DNA from: Polaromonas sp. YR568
GTDB taxonomy: Bacteria > Pseudomonadota > Gammaproteobacteria > Burkholderiales > Burkholderiaceae_C
Assembly (NCBI RefSeq): GCF_900116715.1
Contig: NZ_FPBM01000005.1
Coordinates: 283,859-347,858 of the forward strand
DNA: 64,000 nucleotides
Direction: 5' to 3'
The notes under the pieces are model-generated. The model searched no databases. It worked only from the letters and a program-made list of their open reading frames with translations, and was not told the DNA's origin. The number at the start of each line of letters is the position of its first letter. Within the stretch, counting starts at the first letter, position 1. Positions 11,346 to 21,130 of the stretch are shown here, one piece after another. A program made the position numbers and the translations under genes.

Positions 11346-12212
11346 TCAGACCGCTGCAGCACCGGCAACGATTTCCGAAAGTTCTTTCGTGATCGCCGCT
11401 TGACGCGTTTTGTTGTAAACCAGCTTGAGTTCGCCAATCACGCTGCCAGCGTTGTCCGTGGCGGCCTTCATGGCCACCATGCGGGCAGACTGCTCGGACG
11501 CCATGTTCTCGGCAACCGCCTGATACACCAGCGCTTCCACGTAGCGAATCAGCAGGTCGTCAATGACGGTCTGCGCGTCGGGCTCGTAGATGTAGTCCCA
11601 GCCGTGCTGGTCCTTGTCGGCCTGCAGATGTGCGGCCGTCAGAGGCAGCAGCTGCTCGACCACAGGCTCCTGGCGCATGGTGTTGATGAACTTGGTGTAG
11701 CACAGGTACACCGCATTGATCTTGCCTTCGCTGTATGCGTCGAGCAGGACCTTGACGGGGCCGATCAGCTTTTCCAGGTGCGGCTTGTCGCCCAGTTGCG
11801 TCGCATGCGACACCACCTTGGCGCCGACCCGGTTCAGAAAACCGAGGCCCTTGTTGCCGATGGCCACTGCCTTCGCATCATGGCCTGCGGCCTGCACTTC
11901 CTTGAGCTTGCCGGTCACGGCGCGCAACACGTTGGTGTTCATGCCGCCGCACAGACCCTTGTCAGTCGTCACCACGATGAACCCGGTGGCCTTGGCGTCG
12001 TTGGACTCCATGAACGCGTGGGTGTACTCGGGGTTGGCCTGACTCAGGTTGGCGGTGATATTGCGGATTTTGTCGCTGTAAGGACGGGCAGCGCGCATCC
12101 GCTCCTGCGCCTTGCGCATCTTGGAGGCGGCCACCATCTCCATGGCCTTGGTGATCTTCTTGGTGTTTTCCACCGATTTGATCTTGCCGCGTATTTCCTT
12201 GCCTGCTGCCAT
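11346..12212 (-). CDS. atpG: ATP synthase F1 gamma subunit
   Basis: 288 residues, standard for the family. The N-terminal coiled-coil helix ([20 protein letters not shown]) and the C-terminal helix ([20 protein letters not shown]) that form the rotating shaft in the alpha3beta3 ring are both clear, as is the [11 protein letters not shown] strand. It links the c-ring to catalysis. Located between atpA and atpD, as in other proteobacteria. Confidence 0.97.
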   Translation of the reverse strand: MAAGKEIRGKIKSVENTKKITKAMEMVAASKMRKAQERMRAARPYSDKIRNITANLSQANPEYTHAFMESNDAKATGFIVVTTDKGLCGGMNTNVLRAVTGKLKEVQAAGHDAKAVAIGNKGLGFLNRVGAKVVSHATQLGDKPHLEKLIGPVKVLLDAYSEGKINAVYLCYTKFINTMRQEPVVEQLLPLTAAHLQADKDQHGWDYIYEPDAQTVIDDLLIRYVEALVYQAVAENMASEQSARMVAMKAATDNAGSVIGELKLVYNKTRQAAITKELSEIVAGAAAV

Positions 12213-12275
12213 ATGGATTCCTAAGGGGTTCCTGAGGGTTGCTTAATTACTTGCTTGACTTTGAGTCAGGCGAGA

Positions 12276-13829
12276 TCAGGCAAACGACTTCTTGAACTCG
12301 GTCACAGCCGCGTTCAGTTCCGCCTCAGCGTCCTTGTCCATGGCCTTGTTGGCTTCGAGCTTGGCCATCAGGGCCGCGTTCTTGTCCTTCAGGAAGGCAT
12401 GCAGGCCGTGCTCGAAAGCCAGAACCTTCTTGACTTCCACGTCGTCCATGAAGCCCTTGTTCACTGCGTACAGCGTGGCGCCCATGTTGGAGATGGACAA
12501 AGGCGAGTACTGGGCCTGCTTGAGCAGTTCGGTCACGCGGGCGCCGCGGTCCAGCTGCTTGCGGGTGGCTTCGTCCAGGTCGGAAGCGAACTGCGCGAAG
12601 GCAGCCAGTTCACGGTACTGGGCCAAGTCGGTACGGATACCGCCGGAGAGGTTCTTGATCAGCTTGGTCTGGGCGGCGCCGCCGACGCGGGACACCGAGA
12701 TACCGGCGTTAATGGCGGGACGAATACCGGCATTGAACAGGCTGGTTTCCAGGAAGATCTGGCCGTCGGTGATCGAGATCACGTTGGTTGGAACGAAAGC
12801 GGACACGTCGCCGGCTTGCGTTTCAATGATAGGCAGCGCGGTCAGCGAACCGGTCTTGCCTTTGACGGCGCCCTTGGTGAAGTCTTCAACGTACTTCTCG
12901 TTCACGCGCGCTGCGCGCTCGAGCAGACGGCTGTGCAGATAGAACACGTCGCCGGGGTAGGCTTCGCGTCCTGGTGGACGGCGCAGCAGCAGCGAAACCT
13001 GGCGGTAAGCCACAGCCTGCTTGGACAAATCGTCATACACGATCAGCGCATCTTCACCGCGGTCGCGGAAGTATTCGCCCATCGTGCAGCCAGAGTACGC
13101 GCTCACGTATTGCATGGCGGCGGACTCGGAAGCGGCAGCAGCCACAACGATGGTGTACTCCATCGCGCCGGCTTGTTCCAGTGCGCGCACCACGTTCTTG
13201 ATCGAAGAAGCCTTCTGGCCGATCGCGACGTAGACGCAGGAAACGCCTTTGCCCTTCTGGTTGATGATGGCGTCGATGGCCACGGCGGTCTTGCCGGTCT
13301 GGCGGTCACCGATGATCAGTTCGCGCTGGCCGCGGCCGACGGGCACCATGGAGTCGATGGACTTCAGGCCGGTCTGCAGGGGTTGGTCAACGGATTTACG
13401 GGCGATCACGCCGGGCGCAACCTTTTCGATCACGTCGGTCATCTTGGCGTTGATCGGGCCCTTGCCGTCAATCGGCTGGCCCAGTGCGTTGACCACGCGG
13501 CCAAGCAGCTCAGGACCCACAGGCACTTCCAGAATGCGGCCCGTGCACTTCACGGTGTCGCCTTCGGCGATGTGCTCATACTCGCCCAGAATCACGGAGC
13601 CGACGGAGTCGCGCTCAAGATTCAGCGCCAGGCCGTAGGTGGGGGTGCCATCGGCGGTTGCGGGGAATTCCAGCATTTCGCCTTGCATCACGTCGGACAG
13701 GCCGTGGATACGGACGATACCGTCGGTCACGGACACCACAGTGCCCTGGTTGCGAATGTCGCTGCTACCGGCCAGGCCTTCGATACGGCTCTTGATCAGT
13801 TCAGAAATTTCTGCGGGATTGAGTTGCAT
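12276..13829 (-). CDS. atpA: ATP synthase F1 alpha subunit
   Basis: 517 residues. The non-catalytic nucleotide site is shown by GDRQTGKT near residue 170 and the [20 protein letters not shown] loop; the N-terminus ([17 protein letters not shown]) is the part that contacts the delta subunit. It alternates with beta in the F1 hexamer. The gene follows atpH after about 60 bases and precedes atpG. Length and motifs are ordinary. Confidence 0.98.
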   Translation of the reverse strand: MQLNPAEISELIKSRIEGLAGSSDIRNQGTVVSVTDGIVRIHGLSDVMQGEMLEFPATADGTPTYGLALNLERDSVGSVILGEYEHIAEGDTVKCTGRILEVPVGPELLGRVVNALGQPIDGKGPINAKMTDVIEKVAPGVIARKSVDQPLQTGLKSIDSMVPVGRGQRELIIGDRQTGKTAVAIDAIINQKGKGVSCVYVAIGQKASSIKNVVRALEQAGAMEYTIVVAAAASESAAMQYVSAYSGCTMGEYFRDRGEDALIVYDDLSKQAVAYRQVSLLLRRPPGREAYPGDVFYLHSRLLERAARVNEKYVEDFTKGAVKGKTGSLTALPIIETQAGDVSAFVPTNVISITDGQIFLETSLFNAGIRPAINAGISVSRVGGAAQTKLIKNLSGGIRTDLAQYRELAAFAQFASDLDEATRKQLDRGARVTELLKQAQYSPLSISNMGATLYAVNKGFMDDVEVKKVLAFEHGLHAFLKDKNAALMAKLEANKAMDKDAEAELNAAVTEFKKSFA

Positions 13830-13890
13830 GACTCTTTCCTTCTTTCTATGTTGTTGGCTAAAAACCTGTAATGGCGCCTGGGCACCAGGC

Positions 13891-14421
13891 TCAGGAAATC
13901 AGCGCCACTTTCATTTGCTCTAAACGGGCTTTCACCGAGGTGTCCAGCACCTCGTCACCCACCACGACTCGTACGCCGCCAATCAGGGCCGGCTCCAGCT
14001 CAACCTGAAGGTTGAGCTTCCTGCCAAAGCGCTTTTCCAGCGTTGCCGACAGGTCGGCCAGCGCCGCACCATCCAGCGCAAAAGCGCTGTAGACAATCGC
14101 ATCGGATGAACCACTTTGCGCATTCTTCAGGGTGCGGAACTGCGCGGCGATTTCCGGCAGGACGCTCAGGCGGCCGTTCTCGATCACCGTGCGCAGGAAA
14201 TTCTTCGCGGCATCGGGCAGTTTCGTCTTGGCAACGCCTGAAATCACGTCGAACGCCTGTGCCGAAGTCACGCTGGGGTTACCGGCGAACTGCTGCAGCT
14301 GCGCATTGGCAGCAATGGCGGCCAGCTCATCGAGCCAGACGGCGGTGCCGCCCAGGTCGGAGCCGGAGGCCTTGAACAAGGCCTCGGCGTAAGGACGGGC
14401 AATAGTGGCTAGTTCGGCCAT
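13891..14421 (-). CDS. atpH: ATP synthase F1 delta subunit
   Basis: 176 residues. The N-terminal six-helix domain starts [19 protein letters not shown], and the C-terminal part has [20 protein letters not shown], the diagnostic OSCP/delta segment. The subunit joins the peripheral stalk (b subunits) to the top of F1. The ATG at 14421 is 12 bases after the atpF stop, consistent with coupled translation. Confidence 0.96.
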   Translation of the reverse strand: MAELATIARPYAEALFKASGSDLGGTAVWLDELAAIAANAQLQQFAGNPSVTSAQAFDVISGVAKTKLPDAAKNFLRTVIENGRLSVLPEIAAQFRTLKNAQSGSSDAIVYSAFALDGAALADLSATLEKRFGRKLNLQVELEPALIGGVRVVVGDEVLDTSVKARLEQMKVALIS

Positions 14422-14433
14422 GTTGATGCTCGC

Positions 14434-14904
14434 TTAGAGTTCGGTCTTCAGGCGGCCCAGCAAGTCGGCATGCACGCTGGCATTGACTTCCTTGCGCAGA
14501 ATCTGCTCGGCGCCCTTGACGGCCAGTGCGGCGACCTGCTCACGCAGGGTTTCGCGAGCCTTGACGGTTTGCTGCTCGGCTTCGGCCTTGGCGGCGGCAA
14601 TGATCTTGCTGCCTTCTTCGGTTGCCCGTGCCTTGGCTTCTTCAACCAGGGCCTGGCCCCTGCGCTCGGCTTCAGCCAGGCGCACGGCCGCTTCATTGCG
14701 CGACTTGGCCAGCTCTTCTTCCACGCGCTTGTTGGCGACGGAGAGTTCAGACTTGGCTTTATCGGCAGCAGCAAGGCCGTCAGCGATTTTTTGCGCACGC
14801 GCGTCCAGGGCCGCCGCGATGGGTGGCCATACAAATTTCATCGTGAACCCGACCAAAATCAGGAACACGATCATCTGGACAATAAGGGTACCGGTAATGC
14901 TCAC
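14434..14904 (-). CDS. atpF: ATP synthase Fo b subunit
   Basis: 156 residues, starting with GTG at 14904 behind an AAGGA box. One N-terminal transmembrane helix (about 5-25) leads into a long Ala/Glu/Lys-rich coiled coil that forms the peripheral stalk as a dimer. Family segments such as [14 protein letters not shown] are visible. It lies between atpE and atpH. There is no second b/b' gene, so a b2 homodimer is expected. Confidence 0.96.
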   Translation of the reverse strand: MSITGTLIVQMIVFLILVGFTMKFVWPPIAAALDARAQKIADGLAAADKAKSELSVANKRVEEELAKSRNEAAVRLAEAERRGQALVEEAKARATEEGSKIIAAAKAEAEQQTVKARETLREQVAALAVKGAEQILRKEVNASVHADLLGRLKTEL

Positions 14905-14978
14905 TGCTCATCCTTTCCCTTGGGGCCTGGCCAATAGCCGACCCGAAGGAATGACATTCTTGGGACTTTGATGATTGC

Positions 14979-15251
<273 letters not shown>

Positions 15252-15301
15252 TTAGGACTTGGTTACGAGAGAAAAAGAAAAACGAAAACAGGGATAACTG
15301 A

Positions 15302-16180
15302 TTAGTGGTGATCGTGCGCCTGGCCGATGTACACCAGGGTCAACATCATGAACACGAACGCTTGCAGCGTGATGATCAGGATGTGGAAAATCGCCCAGGC
15401 CGAGCCCGCAATGATGTGGCCGATGGCCAGCGCAATGCCGGTGCCGAGCGAGACGGAAGCAAAAGCGCCACCCATCAGGGCGATCAGCAGGAAGATCAGT
15501 TCGCCGGCATACATATTGCCGAAGAGTCGCATGCCGTGCGAGACGGTCTTGGCGACGAACTCAATCATCTGCATGAGGAAATTGAAGGGGTAGAGGGCCC
15601 AGTGGTTGCCGAAAGGCGCCGTGAACAGCTCATGGATCCAGCCGCCAGCGCCTTTGATCTTGACGTTGTAAATCAGGCAGGTGATCAGCACGCCGAGCGA
15701 CAGGCCCATGGTGACCGAGAGGTCGGCCGTTGGCACGGAGCGCATGAAAGCGTGGTGTGGGTCATGCCCGGCAGCGCCGTAGATGGCGGCCCAGATCGCA
15801 GGCAACAGATCGACAGGCAGCAAGTCCATCGCGTTGAGCAGGAAAATCCAGACAAACACGGTGAGGGCCAGCGGGGCCACCAGCTTGCGGCTTTCGGCGT
15901 TGTGCACGATGCCCTTGGCTTGTGCGTCGACCATTTCGACCAGGATTTCGACGGCAGCCTGGAAGCGGCCGGGAACGCCGGAAGTGGCTTTGCGGGCGGC
16001 CTTCCAGAGCAGGAAGCAACCGATCACGCCCAGCAAAATGCTGAAAATCGTCGAGTCATAGTTGATGACGCTCAGATCGAACGGGCCAACCAGTTCTTTG
16101 TTACGCCAATGCGTCAAATGGTGAACGATGTATTCACCAGCGGTCTGACCACCATGTCCAGCAGCATTCTCAGCAGCCAT
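15302..16180 (-). CDS. atpB: ATP synthase Fo a subunit
   Basis: 292 residues with five to six hydrophobic spans. The essential arginine lies in the helix VSHGMRLFGNMYAGELIFL, and the last helix (ITLQAFVFMMLTLVYIGQAH) is the usual c-ring-facing one. The subunit forms the two half-channels for protons. A polar N-terminus of about 40 residues precedes the first span. The gene follows atpI after 12 bases. Confidence 0.97.
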   Translation of the reverse strand: MAAENAAGHGGQTAGEYIVHHLTHWRNKELVGPFDLSVINYDSTIFSILLGVIGCFLLWKAARKATSGVPGRFQAAVEILVEMVDAQAKGIVHNAESRKLVAPLALTVFVWIFLLNAMDLLPVDLLPAIWAAIYGAAGHDPHHAFMRSVPTADLSVTMGLSLGVLITCLIYNVKIKGAGGWIHELFTAPFGNHWALYPFNFLMQMIEFVAKTVSHGMRLFGNMYAGELIFLLIALMGGAFASVSLGTGIALAIGHIIAGSAWAIFHILIITLQAFVFMMLTLVYIGQAHDHH

Positions 16181-16192
16181 TTATTGCTCGCC

Positions 16193-16702
16193 TCAAAGTT
16201 TATTGCGCCTGGCCGCGAACACTAACGCGAGCCAGGACACTTTCATTGTCACCACCAGGCCGACCAGCATTGCCGGCCAACTCAGCATCGAAACCAGCTT
16301 CGGGGCGGCAAAAAGCATTGCCACCGTCAAAGCGATCTTGACCATTTCCCACAAGAAGAACCCAACCACCGCAGTGCCTGGGTTCATCGACCAAACTTTG
16401 CCGGTCAAACCGCGCGCAAACAGCGCTCCCGGAATCACCACCGCCAGCGCTCCATAGAACGCCGACCATCCGACTGACCGCTGCCCCGTCAGGGCCCAGG
16501 CGACACATGCCACCACGATTCCGGCCACCAACTGCCCCGCCAATACCGACCAGGGAGATACCTGAGGCTTCGCTTCCCGAAGCTTTTGGGCTTCTTCGCG
16601 AGTCAGGGTCTTGAAACTCTCCTCCTGCGCCTCCAGCTCCTGATCAACAACCCGGTCTCCCGGGTTTACCGCCGTATTCGCAGAATTTCCCATTTTGGTC
16701 AT
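16193..16702 (-). CDS. atpI: ATP synthase assembly protein I
   Basis: 169 residues from the ATG at 16702; a GTG directly before it (16705) would add one. A charged N-terminal region of about 50 residues, rich in Glu and Gln, precedes four hydrophobic spans. The pattern and the position as first gene of the atp operon identify AtpI, which assists c-ring assembly and/or magnesium handling and is not essential in model species. The polar extension is longer than in E. coli AtpI. Confidence 0.88.
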   Translation of the reverse strand: MTKMGNSANTAVNPGDRVVDQELEAQEESFKTLTREEAQKLREAKPQVSPWSVLAGQLVAGIVVACVAWALTGQRSVGWSAFYGALAVVIPGALFARGLTGKVWSMNPGTAVVGFFLWEMVKIALTVAMLFAAPKLVSMLSWPAMLVGLVVTMKVSWLALVFAARRNKL

Positions 16703-16749
16703 CACAAATTACGGGAAAGTTACAGGGGCCGTTATTAGCAAAGCCCTTG

Positions 16750-16780
16750 ATTATACGTAGAAACCCCCGCACATCCGCAA
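16750..16780 (-). promoter_or_regulatory. Probable sigma-70 promoter of the atp operon
   Basis: On the minus strand a perfect -10, TATAAT (16755-16750), lies about 48 bases before the atpI start. A weak -35, TTGCGG (16780-16775), stands 19 bases upstream, longer than optimal. It is the only consensus -10 in this gap and lies in the right direction for the nine-gene operon. Confidence 0.55.
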
Positions 16781-16857
16781 AATCCCGGGTTTGAATCCGG
16801 ATTAGGGGCGATTGGCGGTTTTCAGCCTGAAACGCAGGGGGCTGGTTCACAATCACC

Positions 16858-16889
16858 GCTGAAAGGCGGCCCCAAAGAGGGGCCAGCCG
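16858..16889. repeat. GC-rich hairpin in the atpI-copD intergenic region
   Basis: GGCCCC at 16869-16874 pairs with GGGGCC at 16880-16885 around a 5-base loop, flanked by GCGG and CCGC that extend the pairing imperfectly. No T-run follows, so it is not a plain terminator. It resembles the short GC hairpins scattered between genes in comamonad genomes, which is recollection and not tested here. Confidence 0.35.
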
Positions 16890-16914
16890 CGAACCGCACC
16901 CACTGAAAGAAGCC

Positions 16915-17364
16915 ATGCACGCCCTGATGAAATTTCTGCACATTGCCGCCGCCGTCACCTGGCTGGGCGGCGCGGCTTTTATGCTGTTTGCGCTGCGGCC
17001 GGCCCTGGCGGCCGGGCAACTTGCGCCGCCGCAACGCCTGCCCCTCATCGTGCAGGTACTGACGCGTTTTTTTGCATGGGTCTGGGCTTCCATCGCCATC
17101 CTCTTGCTGACAGGCCTGGCCATGCTGCTGACCGTCGGCATGAAAAACGCACCCCTCGGCTGGCACCTGATGTTCGGCATCGGCCTGCTGATGTTCGCGC
17201 TCTTCGGTCACCTGTATTTCGGCCCCTTTCGCCGCCTCAAGCTGGCCGTCTCCGCATCCGACTGGCCGGAAGGCGGCCGCCGCGTCGGGCAGATCGCCAC
17301 ACTGGCCCTGGCCAACCTTGCGCTGGGCGCGCTGGCCATCGCGGCCGTCGTTTTCCTGGCGTGA
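16915..17364 (+). CDS. CopD-like four-helix membrane protein
   Basis: 149 residues with four hydrophobic spans (about 4-22, 44-70, 80-102, 126-148). The opening MHALMKFLHIAAAVTWLGGA with its His and Trp-x-Gly-Gly pattern is typical of the CopD/YdhU-like family of small haem- or copper-associated membrane proteins. The gene is divergent from the atp operon and precedes an MBL-fold lipoprotein. Involvement in copper or haem chemistry is family knowledge of uncertain relevance here; no copper genes are nearby. Confidence 0.7.
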   Translation: MHALMKFLHIAAAVTWLGGAAFMLFALRPALAAGQLAPPQRLPLIVQVLTRFFAWVWASIAILLLTGLAMLLTVGMKNAPLGWHLMFGIGLLMFALFGHLYFGPFRRLKLAVSASDWPEGGRRVGQIATLALANLALGALAIAAVVFLA

Positions 17365-17389
17365 GGCCTTGGGCGCCCGTGCCGCAACC

Positions 17390-18514
17390 ATGCGTGCAAG
17401 CCTTGTATATAGCAGCCTGCTTTTTCTGCTGGGAGGCTGCTCAGCCGTGAACCCTTATTACGACCCCGCCAAACCGCACCACACCCGCGAAGGCTTCAAA
17501 AACAACTACACCGCCTCGGTCAACCAGGGCTTTGGCGCGCTGATGCGCTGGCAATGGGAAAAGCGCCAGCAAGGCCTGCCCAAGCCACCCGCAGCGCCCA
17601 TCCCGCAACAAGCGCCCGACCTGAAAGCCATCCAGGCCTACGCTCCCACGTATGCGGCATCCGGGCCGGCAGCCGCCCGCCCCGCCATCACCTGGGTAGG
17701 CCACGCCAGCATGCTGGTGCAAGCCGGCGGGCTCAATGTGCTGACGGACCCGGTGTTTTCGCAACGGGCCAGCCCCGTGCAATTCGTCGGCCCGTCACGC
17801 GCACAGCCGCCCGGCATCTCGCTGACCGACCTGCCACCCATTGACGTGGTGGTGGTCTCGCACAACCACTACGACCACCTCGACACCGACTCCGTACAGG
17901 CCATCGCCGCGCGCTCGGCTGCGGCCGGCCGACCCACGCTCTTTCTGGTGCCGCTGGGCGTCAAATCATGGTTTGCCAGCCGCGGCATCACGCACGTCAT
18001 CGAGATGGACTGGTGGGACCGCCATGTGTACCGCGGTGTGGAGTTCAACTTCACGCCGGTGCAGCATTGGTCCGCCCGCAGCTTCGGTGACCGCAGCCAG
18101 ACGCTCTGGGGCGGCTATGCCGTGTTCGCGCCCGACCTTCATTGGTATTTCAGCGGCGACACCGGTTACTCCAGAGACTTTCTGGATACCCGCGCGCGCT
18201 TTGCCAGCCGGCAGGCCGCCGGCCAGGGTGGCGGCTTTGACCTGGCCCTGATTGCCGTGGGCGCCTACGAGCCGCGCTGGTTCATGTCGGGCCAGCACGT
18301 CAACCCGGCCGAAGCGGTGCAAATCCACCAGGACCTGGGCGCCAAACGCAGCGTGGGTGTGCACTGGGGCACTTTCGAGCTGACCAACGAGCCGCTGGAC
18401 CAGCCGCCGCAAGACCTGGCCGCAGCCCGCACGGCCAAAGGCCTGAAGGACGAGGACTTCAGCGTCATGGCCGTTGGTGAAACCCGCTTTTTGCCGCCCA
18501 GGCCGGCGCCATGA
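17390..18514 (+). CDS. MBL-fold metallohydrolase lipoprotein (NAPE-PLD/UlaG-like)
   Basis: 374 residues from the ATG at 17390, which gives a lipoprotein signal with lipobox LLGGC (Cys about residue 17). The core is a metallo-beta-lactamase fold: WVGHASMLVQ strand, HNHYDHLD zinc motif, then YFSGDTGYS and a distal histidine in VHWGTFELTNEPLDQPP. This ordering is that of the N-acyl-phosphatidylethanolamine phospholipase D/RomA group. Likely a periplasmic, membrane-tethered phosphodiesterase; substrate unknown. Its stop overlaps the next start in ATGA, so the two are coupled. Confidence 0.85.
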   Translation: MRASLVYSSLLFLLGGCSAVNPYYDPAKPHHTREGFKNNYTASVNQGFGALMRWQWEKRQQGLPKPPAAPIPQQAPDLKAIQAYAPTYAASGPAAARPAITWVGHASMLVQAGGLNVLTDPVFSQRASPVQFVGPSRAQPPGISLTDLPPIDVVVVSHNHYDHLDTDSVQAIAARSAAAGRPTLFLVPLGVKSWFASRGITHVIEMDWWDRHVYRGVEFNFTPVQHWSARSFGDRSQTLWGGYAVFAPDLHWYFSGDTGYSRDFLDTRARFASRQAAGQGGGFDLALIAVGAYEPRWFMSGQHVNPAEAVQIHQDLGAKRSVGVHWGTFELTNEPLDQPPQDLAAARTAKGLKDEDFSVMAVGETRFLPPRPAP

Positions 18515-19044
18515 AGGCCCGCCGCAAGAAACGCGAGCCCGGCGAGGCGCACTGGACGGACCGCATCAAGGCATCGATACCCAGCCGCGAAGTGCTGGCA
18601 GCCAACCCCTGGCTCAGGCCGGTCGCGCACCGGCTGCTTGACCCCCAGCTGTGGCGCCTGCAGCACGAGGCCGTGGCGCGCGGCGCGGCCATCGGCATCT
18701 TCTGGGCCTTTGCCCTGCCGTTCGCGCAAATCGTCGCGGCCGCGGCCCACAGCGTCTGGTGGCGCGCCAACATCCCGGTGGCCGTCGGCATTACCTTTAT
18801 CACCAACCCCTTCACCGTGGGCTTCTGGCTCTGGCTGGCCTACCAGGTGGGCGGTTTGATTCTCGATGCGCCGCCGCCGGTGGCCATTTCCGAAAGCGCG
18901 GGCGTGGTGGCCTGGCTGGCGTCTTTTGGCGGGCCTGCCATACTGGGCATGGGTATTTTTGCCGTGGCCGGCTCGGCCAGTGCGTATTTTCTGGTCAAGC
19001 TGGCCTGGCGCCTGCGCATCTGGTTCAAACGCCGCCGCCGATAG
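18511..19044 (+). CDS. DUF2062 membrane protein
   Basis: 177 residues. Arg/Lys-rich N-terminus, then the DUF2062 segment with three hydrophobic stretches (RGAAIGIFWAFALPFAQIVA, NIPVAVGITFITNPFTVG, and one near 120-155) and a basic C-terminus. The ATG overlaps the MBL-fold stop by four bases. DUF2062 proteins are small membrane proteins of unknown role, sometimes next to glycosyltransferases; nothing here narrows the function. Confidence 0.8.
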   Translation: MKARRKKREPGEAHWTDRIKASIPSREVLAANPWLRPVAHRLLDPQLWRLQHEAVARGAAIGIFWAFALPFAQIVAAAAHSVWWRANIPVAVGITFITNPFTVGFWLWLAYQVGGLILDAPPPVAISESAGVVAWLASFGGPAILGMGIFAVAGSASAYFLVKLAWRLRIWFKRRRR

Positions 19045-19119
19045 CCCTGGACACGCGGACAATCGGCTGACGGCCATCACGGCACCGCAGCACTTTTATT
19101 CCTCCTTTCACACCTCACC

Positions 19120-20025
19120 ATGACAACGCCTCCCGCCAGCATGCTTCCCGACACCCCCTGCTACCTCAACGGCGAATTCACCCCACTCAAAGACGCCAGG
19201 ATCAGCGTGATGGACCGCGGCTTCATCTTCGGCGACGGTATTTATGAAGTGGTGCCGGCCTATGCGGGCAAGCCCTTTCGCTTTGAGCAGCACATGGCGC
19301 GGCTCGAACGCAGCCTCACCGAACTGCGCATTGCCAACCCCTTGAGCCGTGACGAGTGGCGGGCTATTGCTCTGAAATTAATAGCTGCCTGCGCTGATTC
19401 CACGGGCGCTCCAGCCGAAGAAGGCAATCAACTGGTGTACATCCAGATCACCCGCGGCGTGGCCATGCGCGACCATCCCATGCTGCCAGGCCTGACGCCC
19501 ACTGTGTTTGTGATGTGCAACGCGATGAAGCTGCCGGGCGAAGCGGTGCGCGAAAAAGGCGTGGCCTGCGTCACCGCCAACGACTTCCGCTGGGAAAAAG
19601 CCCACATCAAAAGCACCAGCCTGCTGGGCGCGGTGTTTTCGCGCCAGATCAGCGTGGACGCCGGCGCGACCGAAACCGTGATGTTCCGCGGCGACTACCT
19701 GAGCGAAGCCGCCTCCAGCAATGTCTGGATCGCCAAAAACGGCAAGCTCATGGGCCCGCCCAAGGACAACCTGGTGCTAGAAGGCATACGTTTCGGTCTG
19801 ATCGAGGAAATGTGCCGCGCCGCCGGCATCCCGTTTGAGTTGCGCCGCATCACGCGCGCCGAGGTGCTGGACGCCGATGAAGTCCTGCTGTCATCCGCCA
19901 CCAAAGAGGTGCTGCCGGTGACCCTGCTGGACGGCCAGCCCGTGGGCCACGGAGTGGAAAAAGGCCGGCCCGGCCCCATCTACAAAAAGCTGTACGCTGA
20001 ATACCAGCGCGCCAAACAGGCCTGA
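19120..20025 (+). CDS. dat: D-amino-acid aminotransferase (class IV), with a repeat inside the gene
   Basis: 301 residues, PLP fold type IV. MDRGFIFGDGIYEVVPAYAG near the start and the PLP lysine in HIKSTSLLGAV (Lys164) match D-alanine aminotransferases more than branched-chain enzymes; SEAASSNVWI and the late ATKEVLPVT segment complete the pattern. Expected reaction: D-alanine/D-glutamate transamination for cell-wall precursors. The gene precedes ybeD-lipB-lipA, an arrangement common in Betaproteobacteria. Residues about 82-100 are encoded by a copy of an interspersed repeat (see repeat entry), and the stretch between the GDG motif and VYIQITRG is about eight residues longer than in Bacillus enzyme as I remember it. 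Confidence 0.9.
   Translation: MTTPPASMLPDTPCYLNGEFTPLKDARISVMDRGFIFGDGIYEVVPAYAGKPFRFEQHMARLERSLTELRIANPLSRDEWRAIALKLIAACADSTGAPAEEGNQLVYIQITRGVAMRDHPMLPGLTPTVFVMCNAMKLPGEAVREKGVACVTANDFRWEKAHIKSTSLLGAVFSRQISVDAGATETVMFRGDYLSEAASSNVWIAKNGKLMGPPKDNLVLEGIRFGLIEEMCRAAGIPFELRRITRAEVLDADEVLLSSATKEVLPVTLLDGQPVGHGVEKGRPGPIYKKLYAEYQRAKQA
19363..19410 (+). repeat. Comamonad-type interspersed repeat within the aminotransferase gene
   Basis: The segment opens with GCTATT (19363-19368) and has the inverted AATAGC at 19380-19385, then CTGCCTGCGCTG and CACGGGCGCT. It matches a short element I recall as widespread in intergenic DNA of Comamonadaceae (core AATAGCTGC...GCGC). Here it lies in frame inside dat, coding IALKLIAACADSTGA. 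Identification is from memory. Confidence 0.55.
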
Positions 20026-20039
20026 AAGGACCCCTTGCC

Positions 20040-20357
20040 ATGACGACTTCCCCAGACCTCCCGAAAATCATCGGCGTCCCCGGCACCGAGCCATCGCGCC
20101 AGGAGTCGCTGATCGACTACCCGTCGCAATTCCCCATCAAGGTGATGGGCCAGAAAGTCGACGGCATGGTCGCGGCCGTCACCGCCATCGCCCACCAGTT
20201 TGACCCGGCCTTCGACGCCTCCACCATCGAGCTGCGCGAAAGCAAGGGCGGCAACTACCTGGGCGTGACCATCACCGTCACGGCCACCAGCCGCGAGCAG
20301 CTTGATGAGCTGTACCGCACGCTGTCGACGCACCCGATGGTCAAGGTCGTTCTTTAA
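20040..20357 (+). CDS. ybeD: YbeD/DUF493 family protein
   Basis: 105 residues. The segment SLIDYPSQFPIKVMG followed by an ACT-like ferredoxin fold (YLGVTITVTATSREQLDELY) is the signature of DUF493. The family regularly stands next to lipB, as here (24 bases upstream), and is thought to be a small ligand-binding regulator related to the ACT fold; no activity is proven. The start ATG at 20040 is 14 bases after the aminotransferase stop, so one operon is likely. Confidence 0.9.
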   Translation: MTTSPDLPKIIGVPGTEPSRQESLIDYPSQFPIKVMGQKVDGMVAAVTAIAHQFDPAFDASTIELRESKGGNYLGVTITVTATSREQLDELYRTLSTHPMVKVVL

Positions 20358-20381
20358 ATAGAGCCGGGTAAGCCGCCGCAC

Positions 20382-21092
20382 ATGCAGGCCGAAACACGTA
20401 CCCTGGGCAGGGTCGACTACCTGCCCACCTATGAAGCCATGCAGGCCTTCACGGCGGCGCGCAACCCCGGTTTTCTGGCCGAAAACGGGCTGCAGCCCCC
20501 GCAGAATGAGCGCGACCAGCTATGGATTTGTGAGCACCCGCCGGTCTACACCCAGGGACTGGCGGGTAAAAGCGACCATGTTTTGAACCCCGGCAGCATC
20601 CCGGTGGTGCAAACCAACCGGGGCGGCCAGGTGACTTACCACGGCCCCGGCCAGGTGGTGGCCTACCCGCTTATCGACCTGAAGCGGGCGGGCTACTACG
20701 TCAAGGAGTACGTCTACCGCATTGAAGAGTCGGTGATCAAAACCCTGGCGCATTTCGGCGTCACCGGGCACCGCGTAGCCGGCTCGCCCGGCATTTATGT
20801 GCGGCTGGACGACCCCACCTCGCACGCTGCGCTCACCGGCCCCGCCAACCCGATAGACCCCTTCCGCGGCCTGGGCAAGATCGCCGCTTTGGGCATCAAA
20901 GTCAGCCGGCATTGCACCTACCACGGGGTGGCGCTGAATGTGGCGATGGACCTGGAACCCTTCTCGCGCATCAACCCTTGTGGCTATGTGGGACTGAAAA
21001 CCACAGACCTTTCTACAATCGGGGTATCGGCAAGCTGGCAGGAAGCCGCAGACGTGCTGGGCCGCAAGCTCGTCACCTACCTGGCGCCTTAA
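20382..21092 (+). CDS. lipB: Octanoyl-[acyl carrier protein]:protein N-octanoyltransferase
   Basis: 236 residues. The octanoyl-transfer active site is visible as [14 protein letters not shown] (Lys and Cys) and the substrate loop as [20 protein letters not shown]. LipB moves octanoate from ACP to lipoyl domains, the first step of lipoate synthesis. LipA, which inserts the sulphurs, is encoded directly downstream. A short insert ([20 protein letters not shown]) before the active site is slightly longer than in E. coli. Confidence 0.96.
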   Translation: MQAETRTLGRVDYLPTYEAMQAFTAARNPGFLAENGLQPPQNERDQLWICEHPPVYTQGLAGKSDHVLNPGSIPVVQTNRGGQVTYHGPGQVVAYPLIDLKRAGYYVKEYVYRIEESVIKTLAHFGVTGHRVAGSPGIYVRLDDPTSHAALTGPANPIDPFRGLGKIAALGIKVSRHCTYHGVALNVAMDLEPFSRINPCGYVGLKTTDLSTIGVSASWQEAADVLGRKLVTYLAP

Positions 21093-21130
21093 GACGCAAA
21101 GCCACCTGCCGCCAACACGAAACACACTTC

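Noticed and set aside
17400..17415. ATAGCAGCCTGC as a second copy of the comamonad repeat
   Set aside because: Only partly matches and is fully explained as signal-peptide coding sequence of the MBL-fold lipoprotein.
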